In this document: positions 15,134-23,642 of the stretch, piece by piece | How positions within the stretch are numbered: position 1 is the stretch's first letter | How the letters are laid out: each line of letters begins with the position of its first letter | Origin: an uncultured Lachnospiraceae bacterium | GTDB lineage: Bacteria > Bacillota > Clostridia > Lachnospirales > Lachnospiraceae | Reading direction: 5' to 3' | Assembly: GCA_910587895.1 (NCBI GenBank) | Contig: CAJUOE010000277.1 | Location: 1-30,444, forward strand | DNA: 30,444 bases | Made by a program: the position numbers and the translations under genes | Notes under the pieces: model-generated | What the model was told of the DNA's origin: nothing | Database searches by the model: none | The model's input: only the letters and a program-made list of their open reading frames with translations

Positions 15134-16956
15134 GACTGGACAAAAATAATAACAGTAACATTATTTACCGCATTGCCGCAAACAATTTGCTGGCCAAAAA
15201 ATCATCAAGCCTGATTTCCCTGTTATCCATTTTATTGGTTACCGCGCTGATATGCGTCCTGTCCCTCTTTATCCTCGGGCAGCGGACAAAGGAAACGCAG
15301 GGAAATGCAGGAATTTACACGATTTTCTTTGTGTCCCTGCTGTTTTTTACCGCCAGCAGTATTGTAATTTACAGTATTTTTTATTTTTCCGTGGCGGCGC
15401 GGGCGCGGCAGATTGGACAGTTTCTGACGATTGGCATGACTGAAAAACAGGTGAAAAAGATGATACGCCGGGAAGGACTGCTCTTGAGTGTTATTGCAAT
15501 TCCCGCTGGCCTTTTGCTAGGCGGTTTGGTTATCTGCATTGCCATGCCTGAGGGATGGGATTTGGCAGAGTATGGAACGGTATCGCTGGTGATTGCCGCA
15601 TTGGAATTTTTGATTGTGCAGATTTCCATAGGAAAACCCGCCTCCATGGCGTCAAAAGTTTCCCCAATTGAAGCGTCAAAATACAATATGGATGCGGGCA
15701 GAGGGGATGAAACAGGCAAGAAAAAACATAAATTTCTAAGCCCATTTACATTGGCGCAAATGGAAATCAGAAATAATCCGAAAAGGCTGGGGCTTACCAC
15801 CATGTCGCTTGCGCTCGGCGGTATCCTTTTTATGGTGGCGGCGACATGGATTGCATCCTGGGACAGGGAGGCGTTTTCCAGACAGGGCGTCTTTCGTGAC
15901 TGCGAGTATTATTTAGAATATTCCTATGACCCTCATGGCGCGCCAAAGACGTATGGCATTACAGATTTTCAGCGAAAGGGAACGCTCAGTGATGCGCTTG
16001 CAGAGGAGATTCGAGCGATTCCCCATGTGAAAGACGTGCATATAGAAAGGACGGCCACGGGGGTAATTTCTTATCAGGGCGCTGTATTTACACAGCCGTT
16101 TTGCCCACTTTCCAGCGAAGATGCGGAGTATTTTGAACTGCCGGCAGAGGGGCATAACACTTACGCATACATGGCCAGGCACGATGCAATTTTCATCACA
16201 GACAGCGGTTTTTGCGAGAAGGTAAACGGAATTGTGTTTACGCCTGGAGAAAAATTGCAAATCAGCTACTTTGACGGGGAGGAGCATACGATAGAACTGG
16301 AAATAGCTGCCGTTTCGGAAGAGAAGGCAGCCTCACATCCCGAGCGAACGACATTTTGTATGTCTGATGCAACGATGAAGAAATTATGGGCGGGAATGAA
16401 TACGGCACAGTCGTTTTCCATATCCGTGGACGATTTTGAGGAAAACGGCGCGCAGGCAGAAGAGCAACTCAGGGCGTTGGTAAGCCGTTATGATGATTTG
16501 TCATTGCGGACACTGCGGGAGCAGAAATTGGAAGATGCCGCTCAAATACCTGAGTTGGAGATGCAGATATATGGTATCGCGGCTTTTGTGATCATGTTTG
16601 GCGTCTTTCATCTGGTCAATACGGTTTGCGGCAGCATCATGTCCAGAAAAAAACAATTGTCCATGCTGGAATCCGTTGGCATGGAGGAGCGGCAGGTTCG
16701 GAATATGCTGCTTTCGGAAAGTTTTTTCCTTACATTGCCAAACATTTTGCTGACAATCACCTTAGGCAGCGCAGCGGGATTTGGATTTATCAGCATGATG
16801 CAAAAATCAGCCAGCTATCTGGAATACCGTTTTCCGGTGGCAGCAATCTTATTGTATGTAATCGGTATGGTGGGTATCCCGATGATCATCACAATCGTCT
16901 GCTTAAAGAAACAGCAGAAATATTCGCTGGTTGAGAGAATCCGCAATGAAGATTAA
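15130..16956 (+). CDS. FtsX-type ABC transporter permease
   Basis: The 608-aa membrane protein has two FtsX modules. Helices are visible near residues 27-49, 62-86, 118-138 and 148-165, then near 222-243, and after a long outside domain (about 245-480) at 486-508, 540-562 and 572-592. The conserved cytoplasmic segment GMTEKQVKKMIRREG and its counterpart GMEERQVRNMLLSES mark the two modules. This layout resembles BceB/VraG permeases of antimicrobial-peptide resistance systems, whose large extracellular domain contacts the drug or its lipid II complex. It is somewhat shorter than typical BceB. The ATG at 15130 overlaps the ATPase stop. Confidence 0.9.
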   Translation: MRLDKNNNSNIIYRIAANNLLAKKSSSLISLLSILLVTALICVLSLFILGQRTKETQGNAGIYTIFFVSLLFFTASSIVIYSIFYFSVAARARQIGQFLTIGMTEKQVKKMIRREGLLLSVIAIPAGLLLGGLVICIAMPEGWDLAEYGTVSLVIAALEFLIVQISIGKPASMASKVSPIEASKYNMDAGRGDETGKKKHKFLSPFTLAQMEIRNNPKRLGLTTMSLALGGILFMVAATWIASWDREAFSRQGVFRDCEYYLEYSYDPHGAPKTYGITDFQRKGTLSDALAEEIRAIPHVKDVHIERTATGVISYQGAVFTQPFCPLSSEDAEYFELPAEGHNTYAYMARHDAIFITDSGFCEKVNGIVFTPGEKLQISYFDGEEHTIELEIAAVSEEKAASHPERTTFCMSDATMKKLWAGMNTAQSFSISVDDFEENGAQAEEQLRALVSRYDDLSLRTLREQKLEDAAQIPELEMQIYGIAAFVIMFGVFHLVNTVCGSIMSRKKQLSMLESVGMEERQVRNMLLSESFFLTLPNILLTITLGSAAGFGFISMMQKSASYLEYRFPVAAILLYVIGMVGIPMIITIVCLKKQQKYSLVERIRNED

Positions 16957-17019
16957 AAACAGTTGCGCGCTTTTCATGAAAATGGTAGATTGTATATAGT
17001 AAGGAATCAGGTGAATGAA

Positions 17020-19704
17020 ATGCAAAATTCTCAAAACAAACCGAAAAGAAATCTCACGATTGCCTTGCTCGCCCACGTAGACGCGGGCAAGACTACGCTG
17101 TCCGAGGCCTTATTATATGAGAGCGGCAGCATCCGCAAACTGGGCAGGGTGGACAATCAGGACGCATTTTTGGACACGGATGAGCTGGAACGCGCGCGGG
17201 GAATCACGATTTTTTCCAAACAGGCGGTGCTGAAACTTCCACATACCGATGTTACGCTCCTGGATACGCCGGGACATGTGGATTTTTCGGCGGAAATGGA
17301 GCGCACCCTGCAGGTGCTGGATTATGCGGTTCTTGTAATCAGCGGTTCGGATGGCGTGCAGGGGCACACGCGCACGCTGTGGCAGCTGCTTAAGAAGTAC
17401 CGGATTCCGGTGTTTTTATTTGTGAATAAGATGGACAGGCCGGATACGGACAAGGGGGAGCTGCTCGCAGAATTAAAAGACAAATTAGACGAAAACTGTC
17501 TTGATTTTACGGAAAAAGATGCGGATGTTTTTTTTGAAAATGCCGCCATGTGCCAGGAGGACGTGCTGGAATTTTATCTGGAACACGGTGAGGTAAATGA
17601 GCAACAGATGCGGGATATGATCTGGCAGAGGAAATTATTTCCCTGTTATTTTGGTTCGGCATTGAAACTGGAAGGTGTGCGGGAATTTCTGGATGGATTT
17701 GAGCGGTATGCGAAAAGCATTGATTATCCGCAGGAATTCGGAGCGAAGATTTTTAAGATTTCGCATGATGCGCAGGGGAACCGTCTGAGCCATCTGAAAG
17801 TGACAGGCGGAACCCTGAAAGTCAAGGCTATGCTTACGGACAATCAGGAAAAGGTAAACCAGATCCGCATTTATTCCGGTGAGAAATTTGAACTGGTGCA
17901 GGAGGCAGAGGCGGGAATGGTATGTGCGGTGACAGGGCTGACTAAAAGTCGTCCCGGGGAAGGACTGGGGATGGAAAAGGATTCTGCCGCCCCACTTTTG
18001 GCGCCGGTGCTGACGTATCAGATGATGCTGCCGGAGGGATGTGATGCGGTTAAAATGCTGGCAAACCTCTATCAGCTTGAGGAGGAAGAACCGGAACTTC
18101 ACATTGTCTGGGATGAGGCTTTGCAGGAAATCCGTGTGCAGGTGATGGGGGAAATCCAGCTGGAAATTTTAAAAAGCCTGATCCGGGAGAGGTTTGGCGT
18201 AGAAGTGTCATTCGGCGTGGGAAATATCCTCTACAAAGAAACGATTGCCCGTCCGGCAGAAGGGGTTGGGCATTATGAGCCGCTGAAGCATTATGCGGAG
18301 GTACACCTTTTGCTTGAGCCGGGAGAAGAGGGCAGCGGACTGGTATTTGCATCCGCTTGCAGTGAGGACGTACTGGATCGTAACTGGCAGCGTCTTATTT
18401 TGACGCATCTCATGGAAAAAGAACATAAAGGCGTGCTGACGGGCTCGCCGGTTACCGATATGAAGATTACGCTGGCAGCCGGGCGCGCACATCTCAAGCA
18501 CACGGAGGGCGGCGATTTTCGGCAGGCGACTTACCGCGCGTTGCGCCACGGCCTGATGCAAACGGAGTCTGTGTTGTTAGAGCCGGTTTACGAATTTCGG
18601 TTGGAAGTGCCGGAACAGACGATTGGACGCGCGATGACGGATATGGAACGGATGCACGGAAGTTTTGAACTGTCTCCTTTGTCAAATGGGATGACGGCGC
18701 TTGTCGGGACAGCTCCGGTGTCAGAGATGCAGGATTATCCGCGGGAGGTCGCGCAGTACACCAGAGGGGAAGGACGCATCTTTTGCGCGTTGAAAGGATA
18801 TGCGCCCTGTCATAACGCAGAGGAGGTCATTGCACAGATCGGTTATGAGGCGGAGCGTGATGTGGAAAATTCTGCCGATTCTGTTTTTTGCGTACACGGC
18901 GCAGGATTTGTGGTAAAATGGGAGGAAGTCAGGGCACAGATGCATCTTCCCACGCCGGCGTTTGTAAGCCGTATTTTAAATGGAGCAGAGGAGCCGGATG
19001 ATTCTGATGCGCAAGTTGGCATAAGACGGCGTACGCAGGAGGTGGAGCGGGAAGAGGAATGGATCGGGGAAGACGAGGTGGAGGCGATCTTGTCGAAGAC
19101 TTTGAATGCCAATAAGCATGACAAGGAATCGGCGCGCAAGGGCTATCAAAGGCGGCGTCCGGCGACAAAGGAACGTGTTCCGTCGCTAACGCGCACATTT
19201 ACGATGCCGGAGAAGAAGGAAGAATATTTTCTGGTGGACGGTTATAACATTATTTTTGCATGGCAGGAATTAAAGGAGCTGGCAAAGCATAATATAGACA
19301 GTGCGCGGGACAGGCTTCTTGACATTATGAGCAATTACCAGGGAATCCGCGGCTGCCATCTGATTGTCGTTTTTGATGCCTACCGGGTGCAGAACCACCG
19401 CACGGAAGTCGTGGATTACCATAATATCCACGTCGTGTTTACGAAAGAGGCGGAGACTGCCGACCAGTATATTGAGAAGTTTGCACACCAGCATGGCAGG
19501 ACTTATCGGGTTACGGTCGCTACCTCAGACGGCCTGGAGCAGATTATCATCCGGGGACAGGGCTGCGCGCTGATTTCTGCAAAGGAGCTTTTGGAAGAAA
19601 TCAGGCGTGTGCAGAAGGAAACGCAGGAAGAATTCAAGGAACAGCAGGGGCAGCATAAAAGTTATCTGAAAGAAGTCATGCCAAAGGATGTGAAAGGACA
19701 ATGA
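17020..19704 (+). CDS. EF-G/TetM-like ribosomal GTPase fused to a NYN (YacP/Rae1-like) nuclease domain
   Basis: Residues 1 to about 660 of this 894-aa protein form a translational GTPase. G1 is AHVDAGKTT, G2 RARGITIF, G3 DTPGHVDF with the catalytic histidine, G4 NKMD and G5 GSAL. EF-G-like domains II-V follow, including HLKHTEGGDFRQATYRA in domain IV. A charged linker (about 660-730) leads to a NYN domain (about 735-860) of the YacP/Rae1 type: VDGYNIIFAW, VVFDAYRV, KEAETADQYIE and VATSDGLEQ carry its acidic residues. Rae1 of Bacillus subtilis cuts mRNA in the ribosomal A site, and TetM/EF-G proteins bind there. A ribosome-directed nuclease or rescue factor is inferred. Automatic tools tend to call it tetracycline resistance, which is unproven. 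The start is ATG 17020 behind AGGTG; GTG 17011 is possible. It overlaps cobA/hemD by ATGA. Confidence 0.88.
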   Translation: MQNSQNKPKRNLTIALLAHVDAGKTTLSEALLYESGSIRKLGRVDNQDAFLDTDELERARGITIFSKQAVLKLPHTDVTLLDTPGHVDFSAEMERTLQVLDYAVLVISGSDGVQGHTRTLWQLLKKYRIPVFLFVNKMDRPDTDKGELLAELKDKLDENCLDFTEKDADVFFENAAMCQEDVLEFYLEHGEVNEQQMRDMIWQRKLFPCYFGSALKLEGVREFLDGFERYAKSIDYPQEFGAKIFKISHDAQGNRLSHLKVTGGTLKVKAMLTDNQEKVNQIRIYSGEKFELVQEAEAGMVCAVTGLTKSRPGEGLGMEKDSAAPLLAPVLTYQMMLPEGCDAVKMLANLYQLEEEEPELHIVWDEALQEIRVQVMGEIQLEILKSLIRERFGVEVSFGVGNILYKETIARPAEGVGHYEPLKHYAEVHLLLEPGEEGSGLVFASACSEDVLDRNWQRLILTHLMEKEHKGVLTGSPVTDMKITLAAGRAHLKHTEGGDFRQATYRALRHGLMQTESVLLEPVYEFRLEVPEQTIGRAMTDMERMHGSFELSPLSNGMTALVGTAPVSEMQDYPREVAQYTRGEGRIFCALKGYAPCHNAEEVIAQIGYEAERDVENSADSVFCVHGAGFVVKWEEVRAQMHLPTPAFVSRILNGAEEPDDSDAQVGIRRRTQEVEREEEWIGEDEVEAILSKTLNANKHDKESARKGYQRRRPATKERVPSLTRTFTMPEKKEEYFLVDGYNIIFAWQELKELAKHNIDSARDRLLDIMSNYQGIRGCHLIVVFDAYRVQNHRTEVVDYHNIHVVFTKEAETADQYIEKFAHQHGRTYRVTVATSDGLEQIIIRGQGCALISAKELLEEIRRVQKETQEEFKEQQGQHKSYLKEVMPKDVKGQ

Positions 19705-21203
19705 CAGGAAAAGTATTTCTGGTGGGGGCAGGCCCCGCAGATGCGGGGCTTATCACGGTAAAAGGCAGGGAAATCCTTATGCAGGCGGAGGTTGTAGTAT
19801 ACGACAGCCTTGTGGGCGAAGGGATTTTTGCCTTGATACCGGAAAAAGCGGAGCTGATAGATGCAGGCAAACATATGGGATGCCATACGATGGAGCAGGA
19901 GGAAATCAACAACCTTCTGCTCGAAAAAGCATTGGAAGGGAAATGCGTGGTGCGTTTAAAGGGGGGAGACCCCTTTTTATTTGGCAGGGGAGCAGAAGAA
20001 CTGGAGCTTCTGGCAGAGCGCGGCATCCCTTTTGAGATTGTACCGGGTGTTACCTCGGCGTTTGCAGTTCCCGCTTATCAGGGGATTCCGGTCACGCATC
20101 GGAATTTTGCCTCATCCGTGCATGTGTTTACCGGACATCGCAAACATGGGGAACCCTTGCAGCTTGATTATGAGGTTTTGGTGCGTCTTTCCGGGACGCT
20201 GGTCTTTCTCATGGGGGTTTCTAATTTAGAAGAAATCTGCGGCGGGCTGCTTGAAGCGGGCATGGAGCCGCAGACAGCGGCGGCGGTTTTGCAGCAGGGA
20301 ACCTGCGCCGGACAAAAGAAAATCATTTCCACTCTTGCCAACCTTCCGAAAGAGGTGCATAAGCAGGGGGTGCAGACGCCGGCTATCCTTATAATCGGGG
20401 AAGTCTGCACACTGGGAAATCAGTTTGCGTGGTATGAGAAGTTACCGCTTTCCGGCAAAAAAGCGCTTGTGACAAGGCCGAAGGAGCGCGGAAAAACGCT
20501 GGCGGACAGGCTGCGGCGGCTGGGAGCGGAAGTATTGGAGGTTCCAACGATTCGTCTGGAGCGCATCCGAAATAATCGAAAGCTCTGGAAAGAACTGGAA
20601 CGGCTCTCAGATTATCAGTATCTTGTATTTACCTCGCCAACCGGGGTAGAAATCTTTTTTGATGAAATGAAAGAAAACAAATGTGACATTCGTTCGCTTG
20701 GACAGGTGAAACTTGCCGCCATCGGAGCGGGAACTGCAAAGGCGCTATCGGAGCGAGGACTGATTTGTCAGCTGATGCCGGAAATTTATGACGCACGCCA
20801 TCTTGGCATCCTGCTCGGCGAGACCTGCAGGGATGGAGAGCGGATTTTAATTCCACGTGCTGCGCAGGGAAACCCGCAGTTGATCCAGGAAATAGAAAAG
20901 CGTGTCAGGGCTGAGATTACGGAAGTTCCGATTTACCGGACGGAATATGTAAATTCGTTTCAAATGTTTGATATAAACAGGCAGTTTGCACAGGGATTGA
21001 TTCATATGGCAGTGTTTACGAGCGCATCAACCGTCCGTGGGTTTGCGAGAGCAGCTAAAGGACTCGACTTCGGGCTGGTTCAGGCGGTCTGCATCGGAGT
21101 TCAGACCGAATCGGCTGCGCAGGAACTGGGGATGAAGACTGTGACGGCGAAACGTGCAACGATTGACAGCCTGGTGGACGCCTGTCTGGAGGTGGAAAAA
21201 TGA
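19701..21203 (+). CDS. cobA-hemD: Uroporphyrinogen-III C-methyltransferase / uroporphyrinogen-III synthase fusion
   Basis: The 500-aa bifunctional enzyme links two steps of tetrapyrrole synthesis. Residues 1 to about 245 are the SAM-dependent methyltransferase (CobA/SUMT) making precorrin-2, with VFLVGAGPADAGLITVKG, VVYDSLV, VVRLKGGDPFLFGRG and VPGVTSAFAVPAYQGIPVTHR. Residues from about 250 are HemD, which cyclises hydroxymethylbilane to uroporphyrinogen III, with ALVTRPKERGKTLADRL, YLVFTSPTGVEIFF, AAIGAGTAKAL and VFTSASTVRGF. This fusion is common in Clostridia. ATG overlaps the GTPase stop, and its own stop overlaps hemB, so translation of all three is coupled. HemA and HemC, usual neighbours, are absent here. 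Confidence 0.94.
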   Translation: MTGKVFLVGAGPADAGLITVKGREILMQAEVVVYDSLVGEGIFALIPEKAELIDAGKHMGCHTMEQEEINNLLLEKALEGKCVVRLKGGDPFLFGRGAEELELLAERGIPFEIVPGVTSAFAVPAYQGIPVTHRNFASSVHVFTGHRKHGEPLQLDYEVLVRLSGTLVFLMGVSNLEEICGGLLEAGMEPQTAAAVLQQGTCAGQKKIISTLANLPKEVHKQGVQTPAILIIGEVCTLGNQFAWYEKLPLSGKKALVTRPKERGKTLADRLRRLGAEVLEVPTIRLERIRNNRKLWKELERLSDYQYLVFTSPTGVEIFFDEMKENKCDIRSLGQVKLAAIGAGTAKALSERGLICQLMPEIYDARHLGILLGETCRDGERILIPRAAQGNPQLIQEIEKRVRAEITEVPIYRTEYVNSFQMFDINRQFAQGLIHMAVFTSASTVRGFARAAKGLDFGLVQAVCIGVQTESAAQELGMKTVTAKRATIDSLVDACLEVEK

Positions 21204-22183
21204 ACCTTATACAGAGGCCGCGCCGTCTGCGCGGCAATGAAATTTTACGGAAAATGGTGCGTGAGACGCGCATGGACAAGTCTTCCCTCATGTATCCAAT
21301 GTTTGTGCAGGAGGGAAATAACTGCAAAGAGGAAATTCGCTCCATGCCAGGGCAGTACCGCTACAGTGTGGATTGCATGGAAGAAAAGCTGGAGGAGCTT
21401 TGCGACGTGGGGGTGCGTTCCGTGATGCTGTTCGGAATTCCGGATAAGAAGGATGCGCTTGGAAGCGGCGCCTATGCGCAGGATGGGATTGTGCAGAAGG
21501 CTTTTCGCAAGGCAAGAGAAGCCTGTCCAGATTTGTACCTGATTGGGGATGTTTGCATGTGCGAGTATACTTCCCATGGACATTGCGGCGTGCTCTGCGG
21601 CCAGGACGTGGACAATGACCGGACGCTGGAACTTTTGGCAAAGACAGCCCTGTCCCAGGTACAGGCGGGTGCAGACATGGTTGCCCCTTCGGATATGATG
21701 GACGGGAGGGTATCGCGTATCCGCCAGGTGTTGGATGAAAATGGTTACGTGAATACGCCGATTATGTCCTATGCTGTAAAATTTGCCTCGTCTTTTTATG
21801 GGCCGTTTCGGGAGGCTGCGGATTCCGCGCCGTCATTTGGAGACCGAAAATCCTACCAGATGGATTACCACAACCGCAGGGAGGCAAGAAAAGAGGCGCT
21901 TTTAGATGTGGCGGAAGGAGCCGATATCCTGATGGTAAAACCGGCGCTGGCATACGGCGATTTGATTCGGGAGATGAAAGACTGCACAGATGTTCCTATG
22001 GCAGCTTATTCCGTCAGCGGAGAGTATTCGATGGTAAAAGCCGCGGCACAGGCAGGATTTATTGACGAGGAACGTGTGATGTGTGAGATGGCGGTAGGCG
22101 CATACCGCGCAGGAGCAGATTTGTACATTACATATTTTGCAGAAGAACTTGCAAAATGCATGGATGATGGGAAAATTGGATGA
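21200..22183 (+). CDS. hemB: Delta-aminolevulinic acid dehydratase (porphobilinogen synthase)
   Basis: The 327-aa enzyme condenses two 5-aminolevulinate molecules into porphobilinogen. The zinc site is the cysteine-rich type (C119, C121, C129, C133 in DVCMCEYTSHGHCGVLC). The two active-site lysines are K194 in YAVKFAS and K247 in LMVKPAL. Other family motifs are RPRRLRGN at the start and VAPSDMMDGRV. Length is normal. It overlaps cobA/hemD by ATGA at 21200. Its final codons (MDDGKIG then TGA) are the first unit of a 37-38-bp tandem repeat that continues into the gap before hemL. Confidence 0.96.
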   Translation: MNLIQRPRRLRGNEILRKMVRETRMDKSSLMYPMFVQEGNNCKEEIRSMPGQYRYSVDCMEEKLEELCDVGVRSVMLFGIPDKKDALGSGAYAQDGIVQKAFRKAREACPDLYLIGDVCMCEYTSHGHCGVLCGQDVDNDRTLELLAKTALSQVQAGADMVAPSDMMDGRVSRIRQVLDENGYVNTPIMSYAVKFASSFYGPFREAADSAPSFGDRKSYQMDYHNRREARKEALLDVAEGADILMVKPALAYGDLIREMKDCTDVPMAAYSVSGEYSMVKAAAQAGFIDEERVMCEMAVGAYRAGADLYITYFAEELAKCMDDGKIG

Positions 22184-22260
22184 AAAACACAAACGTATGG
22201 ATGATGGGAAAATTGGATGAAAAACGCAAAGCATATAGATGATGGGAGAATCGGATGAAT
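22160..22260 (+). repeat. 37-38-bp tandem repeat, three copies, joining hemB to hemL
   Basis: Units begin at 22160, 22197 and 22235. Each carries GATGATGGGAAAATTGGATGA or a close variant, that is, a Shine-Dalgarno-like GATGGGA followed by an ATGA stop/start overlap. Unit 1 is the end of hemB; the ATGA of unit 3 supplies the ATG of hemL at 22255. Between them, two mini-frames arise: 22180-22242 (20 aa, its ATG overlapping the hemB stop) and 22217-22258 (13 aa, its stop overlapping the hemL ATG). Confidence 0.9.
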
Positions 22261-23535
22261 AATTCAAAATGTTTATTGGAAAGGGCTAAGAAGATGATTC
22301 CAGGCGGCGTCAATTCGCCGGTGCGGGCATTTGGCCCGGTGGGAGGAACGCCCCGGTTTATCAAAAGCGCCAGGGGTGCATACCTCTATGATGAGGATGA
22401 GAACTGTTATCTTGATTTTGTCGGCTCCTGGGGGCCGATGATCCTCGGGCACAGCCATCAGGAGGTCGTAAAATGCGTACAGGACATTTGCCAGCGGGGA
22501 TTGAGCTTTGGCGCGGCCACGGCTGCGGAAGTTGAGATGGCAGAGCTTGTCTGCGAGCTGGTTCCATCCATGGAAATGGTGCGCATGGTAAATTCCGGAA
22601 CTGAGGCGGTGATGAGCGCAATCCGTGTTGCACGAGGTTTTACTGGACGTGATAAAATCATCAAATTTTCAGGCTGTTACCATGGGCATTCGGATGGGCT
22701 TTTAGTGCAGGCGGGTTCCGGCGTGATGACGGCGGGCGTGCCGGACAGCCTTGGCGTTCCTGTGGGATGCGCCAGGGACACCTTATCAGCGAACTATAAT
22801 GATCTGGACAGCGTAAAGGCGCATTTTGCGCGCTGCCCGAAGGAGATAGCAGCAGTGATTGTAGAGCCTGTGGCGGCAAATATGGGCGTGGTGCCGCCGG
22901 AAGAGGGGTTCTTAAAAGGATTAAGGGAACTTTGTGACACATATGGCGCACTGCTGATTTTTGACGAGGTAATCACCGGATTTCGGCTGGCAATCGACGG
23001 CGCGCAGGGGTATTATGGCGTTACGCCCGACCTCACCACATTTGGAAAAATCATTGGCGGCGGTATGCCGGTCGGTGCATACGGCGGAAAAAGGCAGATC
23101 ATGGAACTGGTTGCGCCCTTGGGCGGCGTATACCAGGCAGGGACGTTAAGCGGCAATCCAGTAGCCATGGCGGCAGGGATGGCGCAGCTTACAATTTTAA
23201 AAGAGCATCCCGAATATTACCGGGAATTAAATGAAAAGGGCGACTGGTTTTTCGGGCGCATAGAACGCCTGCTGCGGGAAACGGGACGTCCCTGGCAGGT
23301 GAACCATGTCGGTTCCCTGGGTTGCCTTTATTTTACGAAACAGGACGTAAAAGATTACGAAAGTGCGAAGACTTCAGATACGGAACTGTTCGCAAAATAC
23401 CACAATCACATGCTGGAACAGGGGATTTATCTTGCCCCTTCGCAGTTTGAGGCTGTATTTTTGTCCCTTGCGCATACGGAGGAAATGTTAGAGAAAACTT
23501 TAGATGCAATAACAATATTCTTACAAAAAATTTAA
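22255..23535 (+). CDS. hemL: Glutamate-1-semialdehyde 2,1-aminomutase
   Basis: The 426-aa PLP enzyme makes 5-aminolevulinate from glutamate-1-semialdehyde in the C5 pathway. Motifs are PGGVNSPVRAF near the start, VNSGTEAVMSAIRVARG, FSGCYHGHSDG, LLIFDEVITGFR and the PLP lysine K265 in TTFGKIIGGGMPVGAYGG. Length is normal. The ATG at 22255 is preceded by GATGGGAGA and overlaps the stop of the second mini-frame in the tandem repeat. It is the last gene of the GTPase-heme operon. The stop is embedded in a weak AT-rich hairpin. Confidence 0.96.
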   Translation: MNNSKCLLERAKKMIPGGVNSPVRAFGPVGGTPRFIKSARGAYLYDEDENCYLDFVGSWGPMILGHSHQEVVKCVQDICQRGLSFGAATAAEVEMAELVCELVPSMEMVRMVNSGTEAVMSAIRVARGFTGRDKIIKFSGCYHGHSDGLLVQAGSGVMTAGVPDSLGVPVGCARDTLSANYNDLDSVKAHFARCPKEIAAVIVEPVAANMGVVPPEEGFLKGLRELCDTYGALLIFDEVITGFRLAIDGAQGYYGVTPDLTTFGKIIGGGMPVGAYGGKRQIMELVAPLGGVYQAGTLSGNPVAMAAGMAQLTILKEHPEYYRELNEKGDWFFGRIERLLRETGRPWQVNHVGSLGCLYFTKQDVKDYESAKTSDTELFAKYHNHMLEQGIYLAPSQFEAVFLSLAHTEEMLEKTLDAITIFLQKI

Positions 23536-23553
23536 AGAATATTAATTCTTTTT
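23534..23553 (+). terminator. Weak AT-rich hairpin at the hemL end
   Basis: AAAGAAT (23534-23540) pairs with ATTCTTT (23545-23551), followed by only two more Ts. The stem is short and AT-only, so termination would be inefficient. Confidence 0.35.
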
Positions 23554-23556
23554 GCA

Positions 23557-23584
23557 GTGAAAGGGTGTATACTATAACTATAAT
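23557..23584 (+). promoter_or_regulatory. Candidate promoter of the amidase gene
   Basis: GTGAAA (23557-23562), 16 nt, TATAAT (23579-23584) lies about 60 nt before the amidase start. The -35 is imperfect. Confidence 0.45.
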
Positions 23585-23642
23585 TGAAAGAACCAATGAA
23601 ATTAATTTACCACAGTTACATAGAGGAAGCGGAGAGATTACA

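Noticed and set aside
16974..16985. Palindrome TTTTCATGAAAA upstream of the GTPase gene as an operator
   Set aside because: It is short and AT-rich, and no credible promoter could be fixed around it.
17020..19704. Annotation as a tetracycline-resistance (Tet(M)-type) determinant
   Set aside because: The GTPase fold is shared by EF-G, TetM and relatives. The domain IV/V wording differs from Tet(M), the gene sits in a heme operon without mobile-element signs, and it carries an additional NYN domain. Resistance is possible but not supported by sequence alone.
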